A stretch of DNA of 64,000 nucleotides from Mactra quadrangularis (lineage: Eukaryota > Mollusca > Bivalvia > Venerida > Mactridae), in the NCBI GenBank assembly GCA_025267735.1, contig CM046296.1, positions 18,874,464-18,938,463 of the forward strand. The letters run 5' to 3'. Positions 1 to 12,864 of the stretch are shown one piece after another. The stretch's first letter is position 1, and every line of letters begins with the position of its first letter. Under the pieces are notes generated by a model. It did not search any database and was not told the DNA's origin. It saw only the letters and a list, made by a program, of their open reading frames with translations. The translations under genes and the position numbers were made by a program.

Positions 1-2989
1 ACAACTTGATGTCATCGGGGCTAGAAAATCTTAATTTACATAACAAAAGTCAATGGTAACCTTGTTGACAATTATAACATTCATTTTTGCAGAAATTCGA
101 AAATTCTCGCACTCTCTTCTTCATTAACAGGTGGCTTAATTTTATTAATGAGAAACATAATTATTCTTTAAAATGATTGTCAGATTATTAAGTCAATGAC
201 TAATAAATTGTGTTATCATTTTGTCACAATAATGTTTACAAGAGATTTGTGGCCGTAGATGTCAATGACGTTTTGTTCAGAGTGAATTTATTATTCTTTT
301 TTTACAATGATTAACTTTTATCTCTATTAAGTAATAATGGCTCATTAGTCGCTAGTAATTGCAGACGAAATGAGCTTTGACATTTTTACGTGGTAAAATG
401 TAAAGGGTTATAAGCTATTTTTAGATGCACCTTATCTTACAAGTGCTTTGTTTCGTCAACGGTAAGCGGTTCTGAAGAATCTTTATACATAGGAATGAGA
501 AAAAAATGGTACCCATTCAGTGATAATTGAATTATTTCTTACAATTATATACATGTATTATCGCATTCATAAATTAATAAAATGTTATACTTAGAAAGCG
601 AATATGTATTTTACGTGTTTTGATATTTTTAATGATTGGACTTCGCTTTGAAATAATCAAAGAACAAAATATGACTACCGATGTCGGTACACATTGAAAG
701 AAGAAACATTCAGAAATTGTATTGTTCATAAGAAACCAAAGCAGATTCTCTTGTATATTTTTATCTATAGTACATGATTGGTGATTAGTTATTTGATACA
801 AGCGTTAAAAGTGAAAAATAAGCTAAACAACCGAGATAATTTGTTTTGGTCAAGTTTCATGCCGTAGAAAGACAATGTAAAGGTTCATTAGCCGGCGGTC
901 TGCCATCCTACTAACCGTTCCAAGAAAGGTTAAATATATTGACTTAGCTTTTACTAGGCGCATACTTCCATTAGAGACTGACAATTGCCCCAAACGATTA
1001 ACAATCAGTTGTAATAATGAGAATGACAATAGAAATTAATTCAAACAGGTTAAATACTTGTAAAGATACCGCAAACTTTATTATATGTAACGATTTACCT
1101 TCCTGACTTTCAAGGGAACTAACCCTGTGTGATTACAAAATGCAAATAAATTTTGCAACGTGATACCAAATACACTGTCTAGTTTAAAATAGCATTTATT
1201 TTGATAAAAATGAAGGCGTCGGGTCTTGCCAGTCTACCTAATTATCAATTCTAAAAAAGCAAAAATAATTTTAAGCTTATCTTTAATCAAATCATCGGAT
1301 GATGTTTTTTGCGCTCTCTGATCGTTATCTTATCAATATTGGTGTCACATTATGTACATTCTTTATTTAAAAACCCATTAATGTCGAATAGTTCTCATAA
1401 TCATACTTTTGTTGGTTCAGTTTTGAAATTTTATTTCTATACGATTTAACAAATGAGTACGGCCATGTTCATTCTGATCCACACAATGGTGGTGATATAT
1501 CCTTTTAAATATTGCACCAAAAACATAAACTATTAGAAAGCCTTAGATGCAAGCGATAAATTAAAGGTTACAAGGCGAAATGTAAAAAAAATGAATAAAA
1601 AATGAATCGCAAAAAAGTTAATAAAACGACAGGAACGTTAGATAATAAAAGAGTTATAGTCCTGCATCATAGTTAAATCTGAATTTTAAGTCCCTGTCAT
1701 TTTTCTTCTTTATAAAAATTCACTGTAACTATTAACTATTGAAAAATTATGAATTCATTTTATAATATCAATGTTATCAGACCGCTATCAAGGGACATAA
1801 TTAGATGCACAAATTACATAAAAGAACTGCATAGAAAACTTATTTAATCTAAGAGATATGCTCTTGAAAGGTTCGCATTACAAAATGCAAACAATCCTGA
1901 AGCGAAGGTTAGCGAAGATCACAAAACTTAAAAGAGTGTTATAACTGAAGTTATTATGTGGTCTATTCAACTTTAACACAAAGGAAAAGGATCTGTTACA
2001 CCTGCAATAAAAGGTGTGTGTGCATGTGGGATTAGTTCTTGCTATTTATAAAATATGACCCCATTTAAACATTCATTAATAATTACCCATCTTGTTCAAC
2101 AGCTATGCAAATATAAACATGCAATGTCATTTATTTTATTAATGCAGACAATTGATCAAACATGGTATACATTTCAATGCTTGTACTTTTTTATTCCTTT
2201 TCACCAAATCATAAGGTGGATCGTTTTTATCCTATTCCTTTTTGAACATGCATAGAAAAAACTGTGCCGTAAATCACATGCTATGAACCAAACTTGACAT
2301 GTGAAACCTTTCTGATCGAATGCAATATTAGAGAGCAAGGCCTTCAAAATTAATTAAAAACTGCGCGTGATCGTTTAGCACTTTATTGCTCACATTACGC
2401 TGGTGCATGGTGAAATTAAAAAAAAGGTTCCATAAAACGCAGTATTCATTATTCATCACCACAATAACAAAAATTGTTTTATTTCTATATGGGAAAATGC
2501 AGAAATGTATTATGTTCACTTTTACAAAATTCTGCAATATCAACTTATGATGCCAATATGGGTAAAGTCGAGTTGACATTTGTTTTAAGTACATGTAGCT
2601 TCGAAATGCTCTTATTGTCATCGAATTTACTGTTGCCTGCACAATGTATAAAAGTTGAAATACTTAAAGTCCAGAACATTCCAATTTATTGGAAGTTGCT
2701 AAGGCTAACCAAAAAATCACAACCATGCAAGCATAGCCCCTCCATAAAAGATATTAGCATGATCTTAGGTACATACAATGATCACATGCCAGAGGTTTCC
2801 AACACGAGGTTTAAAGAAGATTCATTCCTTAAGTTACATAGTCTCGTGCTTTTTAATAGCATCAAAATGTCGATAAATTGAATGACCCTTTGCATACAAT
2901 TGTTCCAATTGTTAAATACACACTATAGTAAACTAATAACAGGTTGTTACATGGTGTGAATTCTTTCAATTGTCTATTGCATAAAGCTA
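1..2989. other. Intergenic, nothing recognised
   Basis: AT-rich complex sequence. A 135-codon plus-strand frame at 2474-2881 and an overlapping minus-strand frame have no recognisable domain and no splice or start context, so I treat them as chance. Confidence 0.6.
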
Positions 2990-3324
2990 CAGTCCCATAA
3001 ACATACAATAGCCGTGAGGGCACCGTACGAGCGCCGTGCGATCAAGCTTCGCAAGGACCCGTACGAACTCTTGCGTACCCGTACGGACTGTTACGTTTTT
3101 ACCATTGTCCGTGAGCCATGGATATACGTATCAGTTTCAGAGTCAAATTGTGAACAAAATCGTGGCCGAGTATGGATTAAACATGCATATCATCCAGCTA
3201 CGGCTCCGCACGGGTGTGATGTTTTGTGCCATGTGCGTACTGTCACCTTAATACGCAAGGCTTCCCACGGCCTACGACTGTCTGCACGTACGGGTCCGCA
3301 ACAAGCAACGATTTTATGGGACTG
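2990..3324. mobile_element. Candidate non-autonomous DNA transposon (MITE-like) with 12-bp terminal inverted repeats
   Basis: The left end CAGTCCCATAAA (2990-3001) is matched exactly by the reverse complement of the right end (TTTATGGGACTG, 3313-3324). The 335-bp interior is far more GC- and CpG-rich than its surroundings and holds several CCGTACG / CGTACGGG repeats in both orientations near the ends, suggesting subterminal repeats. Open frames of 103 and 71 codons fall inside it. They follow the composition and resemble no protein I know, so I do not annotate them. I see no clear target-site duplication: the bases outside the ends are GCTA on the left and AGAC on the right. Superfamily unassigned. 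Confidence 0.55.
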
Positions 3325-6300
3325 AGACATAATGAAGGCATGTGTTTTTTGTAAGTATCAAATCGTATCACGTAGATAAATTAAAACGCTTTTACGAATG
3401 CTTGTCCTGAAGTCTAAGCGTCAATGAGATAGGTTTTAAAACAATAACAGCACGTGCTACATAAGAACATCGAAATATATTTTGAGATTAGCTGTTTTAA
3501 AGTCCGGAGGCTTTAGATACGCATTAATATAAATAAATAATAATTTAGCTGACCCAAAACTTCACGTGAAACTAAAATAGTCGTTTAGGAAAAACTGAAT
3601 AGTAAAAGAGAAAAAGATGAAAAACAGTCAAAGTTTGGGTAATGGTAGTTTGCATACGTTAAATAACAACCTTAATGACAGTTGACTAATCACAATTGGT
3701 ATAGGGTAGTGCAATTACAAATAAGGACAAAACAATACACCAATCTTAGTTTTATCAATCCTCTATACATTGTATTTCCTTTACAGCAGAGCTAAAGTAA
3801 CTCAATACCGTTTAATGTTCAGTTGACCTTTTATTCAGGTGAAGTGTGGTTACCTACATAATAGCCAACCGGAACAATCCAACAATCCGGAAAGAATTTC
3901 ATTTTTGTAGCCTCCAGCGAAGCGCTTAAAATTCCTTTCCATTCAGGCTGATTCCGGCCTCACGTATAGCCATAGAAAAGTGATTTGGTGCTTGAACAAC
4001 GCATTGTCTTATATTACCACGGATGTTTAAGACATCATTAAATTTGTCTTTAAACTTCAGAAGCAATAATATTCCTTCAGACCCTTATTCTTTTACTGAC
4101 AATATTGTATTAAATAGTTGATATTGACAAATATTATGCGAACTTTAGTAAGTTTTATGAAATAATTTTACATATGTTTACACGAACGCATTCTGGTAAA
4201 CAAGTTTTATTTGATTTAAACGATCAAAGAGTACAATTTGATGAATTGACATTAAAGTTCATTTAAATGTTAAAATATGCTGTATGCATTGTTATAATAT
4301 GCGACAAGAGTTAATAATAATGAAGTCGTGGAATTTAATTGTATCCGGTTGAATAAAAAATTTGAACAGTCAATAATGGATTTATTATACTGATAATTAA
4401 ATATCAATTAAAATATCTTTTTTTGGAGAATGATATATTTCTTCCATCAGAGTCTTACGACAATGAACTAATGACCTACTTAGACACCGGAAGAAGTGCT
4501 AAAGGAATGGTGCATTGAAATTAACAAATCTGTTTTCGTTGTCTGCATGCTTAAAAAGTGCACGAACGTTACCAACAAAACCAAATGACCAAATAAATAA
4601 TGCACATGAAACATTGTCGATATCTATCCAGATATAGGAAATGGTCGATGATCTTTGTTTAAGTTATCTTTACGGTTTTAGTTTCACTCCGTGGAAGTAT
4701 CAGGGCAACTTACCTAGTAACCAGGACAATTTTTACAAGGTTATTGGCATTTCAAAACATACCAAACCCAGTCCCTGTTTTAGGACGCTATCAAAACTAA
4801 ACGTATAAAATCTAGCCAAGAACTGATACAAGCATCTATGTAATTAAATCGAACTATTGTCATTCTCAAATTCACATACAATGTCATTGTGAAGTACCTT
4901 ACTAATCAGTGAAACAAATATTTTATTAAATGTATTTTAAACCAGGCTGAGAATTGATACGACAGGAACAACAATATGATTGGACAAAACAAATGATTTA
5001 AATCATTTCAAATACTGCAATATTAAAATGTTCATGAATTTTGATCAGATGCAATTTCATGTCTTTATCAAAGCATTATATTACATAAATACATTACAGA
5101 ATGCATTTCAAGCACATTGTAATATGAAACACTGTCTCCATAATTAAAATGCAAAAAAAAAATAATAAAAACAATGCAAAAGTACATAAATCATTCATTA
5201 CGATAGTGCAGAAAGAATAGATGGCTTTGTTAACTCGTTATTCTGATTTTTTATTCGCAGTAAATCATTTAATTAAATATTCATTCTAAATACAATTTAA
5301 TGCTAATGAATTATGTTCATAAAACATTCACTAATTACTGATTTGATATTGTATAGCGGTATGCAGGATATGTTTTTGTGTATTGTCTAATGAAATTGCA
5401 TCTATTATTTCATTTAATCTTAAATAATGATTTTCAATATTGAGTTAGAGGACGTTTCACTTGTTTCATATATACATGCAGCAGGTCACTTTTACAAGAA
5501 AATTTTATGATAGACCAGAAAATTATATTTAATAATGAGGGTACTTACTGACTGCATTTCGTGAATATTCGATTTGTACTATGATCGTAAGAGTAAAATT
5601 CTAGTAAGTTCATATCCTTTCAATAGTCAGAACCATACGAGGTGAAAAATGCACATAAATATCATTTTTTAATTTACCAATACAAGGTACCTTCATCTTG
5701 CTTTAGTAACTGCAGACGTGAGAAGATAGGATTTGCTTTAGTCAAAATTCGCTGTCATATTAGTATAAATATTATTTCGAGTATAACATACATTGTATTT
5801 AACATTACATATAAGTATATGGTGATTTTACATACGCAATTGCTCTACGATGTATATAATTGCATCTTTCAGCATGGTTTGATGTATCTTTGGCAGCTTG
5901 GTGCATCTTATAGTCATAAAATACAATATTCTAGTCCGGCGTCAACCGATAACCTTGTATGCGAGAGGACACTATTCAATTACATGCATGTACCACAAAG
6001 CAAACTATTTATTTAGACTCATCTTTTAGTTTGAGAACAACGTAGACTCGATCGAACATTCGCTGCGCAATAAAATCATAATTTAAAAATCATTCAGATT
6101 GGGAATTTAGCTTTTTTAAGTGGCTTGGTATACTCAAAGGATGCAGATGAGGGTCTGGTGTCTAACTTTTTTTCGCATTTAAGGGTCTCGCACAAGAGCT
6201 TTTGAGCAAGAATATTATGCAAGTTCGATAATATAAACCATTTTGATCGCACGTTAAGAGCTTCATTCAGCTTCAAATTTCAATAGTTAACCTCTTCACT

Positions 6301-8110
6301 CATTTTGAAAACATATATGTTTTTGTCGTTCAAGTTGCAGATAGAAAGCGCTTTGGATAAAACTATTGGTGCAAGCAAACTAGACCTGGATGATGAGTTC
6401 CTGTAGATTTTTATATAAACGTAAATTCATATTTTCAGTAGCTTAAACAAATCAGGCAAACCACCATTAAATAGTGAAAACAAAATCAATTTGGCGCTAT
6501 CAGAGTACTTTTTCATTGCCAGAACTTATGTCATGTAGGCGGCATTTCAAAATCTTCCTTTTGTGTTACTCTACATAATTAGAAATCGAGCCTGTGACCA
6601 CAATCCTCATTCGTCAAGTGTATTTGTTACTGTGTGTAAGCAAGCTATATTTGTCAATAAATATTTTAATTTTCTATGAAAGCCAGGTATCAGAGTTTCC
6701 CCATATTATGTTTTATATATGTTTAATTATGAAATGTAAAGTATCGTTTAACAAGGTTTATATTTGCATGTGGGCATAAGTAATTATGAGCTTTTGGTTT
6801 TAATTCAATTAAAATATTGAATTATGAAAATAACAAATACAAAAAAATAAGCAATTATTACATTTAACAATGCACATTGTGACAGAAATGCGTTTGAATT
6901 GTCATTCGTCAGATAAAAGAGTGCATCTATTTCATTTGAACGCAAAAACGATGGCAACTAATTAATATCATATTTAACAATAAGTAATGTGATCCATATT
7001 AGCGACGTTCTAGGTTCTCGTACTTGAAAAGTAAATCAGGGAATATTACCATTTTATGCAATAAATCAGGTGTCAGCATTCTTGTTTTAATTATGTGGGT
7101 GCAAGCCAATCAGCTGTAATTAATTTGTATTTTACATCCTCTTTATTTTTATAACATGTATCTTTCTCTAGGAAAGGAACTGACCGCAATGCTTCCTGGA
7201 AGTTCATAATGTTACATTTGCAATATGATCATGCATTATAGATAATTTATAACTCAATTAAACTAGCTTGTTAATTGCAATATATATACGAAAATTAATT
7301 TAAATGTTCCTGAAGACTTCATGTTAGACCAACCCAGTTAGCTTAGTCAAGATATGGGTCGTTCGTGTGACTTTGTTACATTACTAATTTCAATGGTCTT
7401 GTGGTTCTTGTATAAGCCATGTGACTATAACTGTCTCAATCAGTAAGTGGCCAATTTTATTTTGGCTAGAAGGAGGTTGCTTACAGAGGATGAAAATAGC
7501 TATGGTTTATTCAATATGAATGGTTGATCATCTTATATCTTGCAATGGGCGAACCACTACACAAGCAAATGAATGTTGCTGCTTTCGATCAACGTATTTA
7601 ATAGACTTTAATATTAATTTACTGTGATACTGTGAAACAACATTTTTACTTCAAATAAATCAAATCGCAAAATCTTCTGCTCAGATAGAATGCCCAATGT
7701 CAATGTCAAAAATCATTTTATATCCTTTTTACGTCTACCAGGTCATGTTTTTGCACTTTAGCAAAATACAAAGTCAATTAATATCGAGCATTTATAAGAA
7801 CACTTTCAGTATGCGTTGCTTTTTTATTCCATGGCTCAATTTCTTTAGATACTGTCAGCAACTGTTGAACGAAATAAAACCAACCCAAACTGTTTATTAA
7901 ATCTTAATTCAACCAACCCACTGACCTGTTATATATTAAGAAGGCATCTTGACCACGTAGGCCATTGGCAAAGAAGAGTGATCAATGCTCTTGTCCAGCA
8001 GTACATTTCAGATAAATATATACATACGTTTTGGTTTCATTTGAAATAGTTTAATATGTTTAATCTGTTTCAATCATTTATTTTTAATTCTGATATAATA
8101 CCACCATATT
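3325..8110. other. Intergenic, nothing recognised
   Basis: AT-rich with only short chance frames. The longest, 124 codons at 5642-6016, has no family resemblance. Slightly more complex sequence at 3840-3990 shows no identifiable motif set. Confidence 0.6.
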
Positions 8111-8396
8111 AAGTTTGTGTAAATAGTATCATAGTCAGTTAACAAAATGGTTTAGAAATCATTTTGTATATTGTCACAAAACTGTTAAAATATCAAGAGC
8201 AGATAGTGTTAGTTGAATGACATTGTATTCGTTATTACCAAAAAGTATATTTTATTCACTAAAATTATTACAGTATTATGTGACGATCTATGCACTTAGT
8301 GTGTTCGTTTTATGTATGAAAGTCTTTGATCTTGCATAAACCACTTGTCGAATGTTTGAAGATTACGGCATGAATGACATAGGGCGGATTGAGCAG
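8111..8396 (+). repeat. Direct repeat A, copy 1
   Basis: Collinear with 12562-12864. Both copies open with AAGTTT..GTAAATAGTATCATA, then diverge for about 130 bases. They become nearly identical from ATTACAGTATTATGTGACG to AGGGCGG.ATGAGCAG, with about five substitutions over roughly 125 bases. No terminal inverted repeats, poly-A tail or coding potential is visible. It could be an old local duplication or a dispersed repeat. Confidence 0.8.
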
Positions 8397-11300
8397 TATT
8401 TAATAGATTGCTGAACGCACATTATTGTATATAGCTTTTGATTAATTTAGGTTTTACTTAAATGTTCTGAAATTGTTTGACAAATGTTTGTTTACTTTTA
8501 ACGAAAGCTTGAATGGATTTTCCCCATACCTCACCCCCTGTTGCACTGGGATCAATTATCAATATATTAATGTTAGAAATAAAATTGGATATACTTTGTT
8601 ATTTTTTATATTTAGTATGTTAGTCCGAATTCAGAAAGAGAACATATGGTTTATTATTACACTACATTTATCTAGCATAATTGAGGGCAAGGAATTATCA
8701 CTCAATAGGCCCATATCGCCCTTGAAGTTGTTGCAATGTATTCATAGGCAACGAAGCCGCCCATTTTAACATCAGTTACTACCAACGTATATTTGATAAG
8801 TGCTCTTCTATTTTTTTCTAAGGTGCAACCTTAGTTCAGTGTTTTTTTCTTCTTAAAACGAAGGCTCAAAAATAGGATTTTTTTACATTGACCGAACTGG
8901 CTTATCATAAACTGCAACCTGGTATAGTTCTATACATTTATAGGGAATTGGTACTTACATGTAATGTAATGTGTCGTAATTAGGTGTTCTCAGAAAATTT
9001 ATTTACCGAATCGGCGTTTCCATTGGACAAGTAAGTAAAATTTAAAAACGAGATGGACAAAACAAGACATTTTGTTTCACTGGTAAATCATTTTCGTACA
9101 TGTACAATAAGCAATATGTTTTGATTTTTACACACTTGTAATAACCATTTAAACATCTGTAATTTTTTGTCATTTTAAAATTATAATCAATCGGTTTTTG
9201 TCAAATAATTGATTAATACTAACGACTGAAGTGCTTCAGAATTCTAAGGAACATAAATCTAGCAAATATAAGACAATTATGATGCCGACGTAGAAAAGTA
9301 TATTGCAAATGCGTCAATTAGCGCGAAAATCTATTTAACCATAGTGAGGGTATGTGAAACAATACCCTCATCTAAATCTAATTAAACTGTAGAAATTATT
9401 AAATATAATGTAATTCTATAGGAAACAGATACCTCCCTATTCATTGTATTCATTAGGTATTCATCACATAAAAGTTACGCTGTAATTAAATTTGTGAGTA
9501 AAGCAATTATTTTGCATAATTGATTAAATTCAAAAGACAACGTATGTAAATCCCTTCTGAACATTTTCTCAATAATAACCCTATGTATAACCTATAATTT
9601 TCACTACAGTTACGCACAAACCACACGATAACAAAATTGCCAAACGCCAAGTAGCAAGAGTCCAATGATAAAAGTTTTGGAAATACGAGTAGGTTGACTG
9701 ACCGCCGTGATATGACCTATACAATTAGTTAAAATTAACTTCACAAAAATCGGCACAAACATTCGTTAAGTTCGTTGCATTTAATGACCGATAGAGACAC
9801 ATATGGTAATTTGGTATACATACATAATGACACACTTGCACACATGAATATATGGTCCCAAATATTATGAATTGGTTCCACGTGAACTGTTGTAGTCGTG
9901 GAAAGTATTGTTGCAAATGATTCATCAGTCCCATTACTCAGTTTTGTAAATTGTTTTAAATTGTACTAATTGTGTTTTAAACACGGATAAAATATTTGCC
10001 AATCTTTTACCGATGACAAACTATATATTAATGCAATTTATGGTTTTAATCTGGGCACTATATATGTAAAAACTACACTTACAATCGAATATATAATTTA
10101 ATAATTCTCGATAAGTGCGGAAACCATACCAAGAGTTTACTTTCATATAAGAAGATAACTAATTGCGCAATATGCCATTAATGATTGCAATTATGATCTT
10201 ATTTGATGTAAAAACCCACACTTGATTTAGTTTCCAACATGTGGGCGACAGAGAAAGAGATATTACAGTAATTAAAGCATCAGAGGAGATGTGTTCTATT
10301 AATTAGAATACAATACAACGACTAAGGCAGTAGAAATAGCCACATCTTTGAGACTTGTAATTATGATTAATTCAAACAATTCCTTGAAACAACATAATCC
10401 TAATTACAATGATATCTAAGTTCGATTAAATGTACTTGTTTTGGTGGCATTTTAGTAGAACACAATTATGAAAATGTACTTGCTAGTTGCCTGAAGTTCA
10501 ACAATTGCATTGTTTATTTTATTTGAGAATCACAAATAACAAATGTACTGTGCATTTAAAATCACGCGTTTCGTTTTCAATTGCCTCAAGACGTGTTAAA
10601 CTTTTTTGTTTGTTCCTGCTTGATTAATAATGATTATCTTCAGTCACAGAATGGAACTTACATTCAATCTGAATTTGCCTTATTTAACAAAGTGTAATAG
10701 TAAAATACAATGTATTGTGTGACGGCAATGTACTTTTAGTTACATAATTGCAATTAAATTAGATTAACACAACAGAAGCACATAATGTGGTACATGTATA
10801 AAATTTAGAAATGTCTCCGCTCAATTAATTCGTTCGATCTTAGTGGAGCACGCCCGGCTCTTAACTTACGTTTTACCATCACGTTTTAAACAGGTGAATG
10901 AAAATCCTCATTATACTGGTACAAGATTAACATGAAAATTTGACAAGTTGCAAAGTATTATGTACTAGAAATACCAATTACAATAAGGCACTGACAAAAC
11001 AATTTAAAAAATATATTTTTTACTACTTGTAAGATTATCACGACAAATACAAATACATTTTTTTCAAAACATTTTTTCTGAAATGTCAATACCAAAATAA
11101 TGTTTCATTAACGTACGTTTTAAATTGTGTAATAACGATTTTCTGCAAATGAAAACTTCTTCGGTGAAAATTGAGTTTTCCTTGTCGCCCCGAAGCATTT
11201 CAATGGCTTTAAATTTCTCACCATAAGTTTGCATTTTTGGAATTTACCAAGTTTTCCTTTCAATGAAATTCACTTTACTGAGGATAGAAACCTCATTCCC

Positions 11301-12561
11301 ATGACAATAATCTGGTTCAAACTTTAAATTAAATTCGTAGATAATAAATATTAGAGCGAAGAATATCTCGTATATATGTCATTTGTGCATAATAATTTGT
11401 AAACTCATTTCTGGCGCGGAGATATAACATAGTTACAGACGTATAAATAGTCAGAAAGGAGACAATAAATAAACTTTTCGTGTGAGTTTAAAATTATTAT
11501 GGTACTTGGGAATATACGTACCGATTCTGAATTGTCAGTAGAAAATGTAAATGTGTGGGCAAATTTTCAAAAACTGAAAATATGAGATGTATTATTTGTG
11601 TTCTTAGTTGTTTAGAGAAAATGATTTTACGTCCATGAGATACTTCTACATGGAAATGGGAGAATATATTACATGTACGTCTGATGCTTGTACTTTCCTT
11701 GGTTAATGTTTGTAGTCGGTACTATCTGATTAGTATTGTTTAAGTATGATCCATTTCGAAAACCTTTCTAGACAAATGTATTTAAATTAAACGAGACCTT
11801 ATGGTTACTCCCCTGATAAAGTTCTTCCACTGACAAATACAGTTTCATGCATACCTTAGTTATATGAACAAGAATGAAAAACCCATACACAATTATATAA
11901 TAACATTAACTGGTAAACCAAACCGAGAATCAAGACAGATAAGGGTATTTGGCAGGGTGCAAAAGATGGCCAATGTTTGAGAATAACTATTTCTGCTTTA
12001 GAAAAAATAGAAAGCAGAACCCTGTTTTCATTCTGCTTTATAACAATTACCACATTTACAATAGGGGAATTAAAATAAGCCATACTCTAAAAGTAGTCAT
12101 TTGTTAGATGTCGTTCTGTCTGTCTTCGAAGACAGTTAGCAGCTCGCCGGTTATTTATGTAGCTAACACAAAGTGAAATTGTTGAAAGACTACAAATATA
12201 AAAAAAATACCAGGAGAGTTTTGCAATATGCAATGCATGCGAATCATATTTGAGTCCTTAAATATCTAGAACACAATGTCAAATTTAGAAAACAGTTTTT
12301 CAATATTGTACGATTATAATAAATCAAAGGCAATTACCCATGAGCTTGAATGCATAACCTTTGCATTTACAAGAAGGTTATACTTTGGTATTTTACACCT
12401 TACGTTTTTTTGGACTGTACTGCCTTTACTCAGTTCATGTAACATAGTCATTAGCTCAATGTAATCCATACAAAACTTCCGCTGTTTTATCAAGCTTCAT
12501 TTTTATTCATTTCATTCATCGGAACATTAACTCTGATTCAATCGAAAATAACTTAAGTATT
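8397..12561. other. Intergenic, a possible SINE tail and otherwise nothing recognised
   Basis: Apart from the possible SINE tail at 9693-9726 and an 8-bp hairpin TGAGGGTA/TACCCTCA at 9345-9370, I see only AT-rich sequence. Confidence 0.55.
9693..9726 (+). mobile_element. Possible SINE tail fragment
   Basis: The stretch GACCGCCGTGATATGACCT resembles a tail motif I recall from molluscan SINEs (ACCGCCGTGATATG..., usually followed by a GGCGTTAAACCC element). It also resembles 56500-56550 in this window. The GGCGTTAAAC part and any tRNA head are missing, so this could be an old remnant or chance. Confidence 0.3.
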
Positions 12562-12864
12562 AAGTTTAAGTAAATAGTATCATAAACTGATCACACAAAA
12601 TCATTCAAATTCACGTCAATGGGTTTCCACAAAAGCAACTACGATATTGCAAGAATGTAGTTTTTTTCTTAAATGATTCCCCTTTTTAATTTTTAGAGAC
12701 GCGTTTTTATTCGCTAAAAAGTATTACAGTATTATGTGACGATCTATGCACTCAGTGTGTTCGTTTTATGTATGAAAGTCTTTGATCTTGCATAAACCAC
12801 TTGTAGAATGTTTGAAGATTAGTTTGAAGATTACGACATAAATGACATAGGGCGGAATGAGCAG
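12562..12864 (+). repeat. Direct repeat A, copy 2
   Basis: Partner of 8111-8396, in the same orientation about 4.45 kb away. It differs by an extra 12 bases (AGTTTGAAGATT) that duplicate the adjacent TTTGAAGATT in tandem near 12820-12833. The well-kept part is 12706-12864 and the 5' part is much more diverged. Confidence 0.8.

Noticed and set aside
2328..2881. Overlapping frames of 104 (minus) and 135 (plus) codons
   Set aside because: Open on both strands over the same bases with no recognisable family on either. Most likely chance.
3014..3325. 103-codon open frame in GC-rich DNA
   Set aside because: It is contained within the inverted-repeat element at 2990-3324, follows the repeated CGTACG words, and resembles no protein.
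5642..6016. 124-codon plus-strand frame
   Set aside because: AT-driven amino-acid mix with no domain, no start context and no splice framework. Length is within chance for this much sequence.
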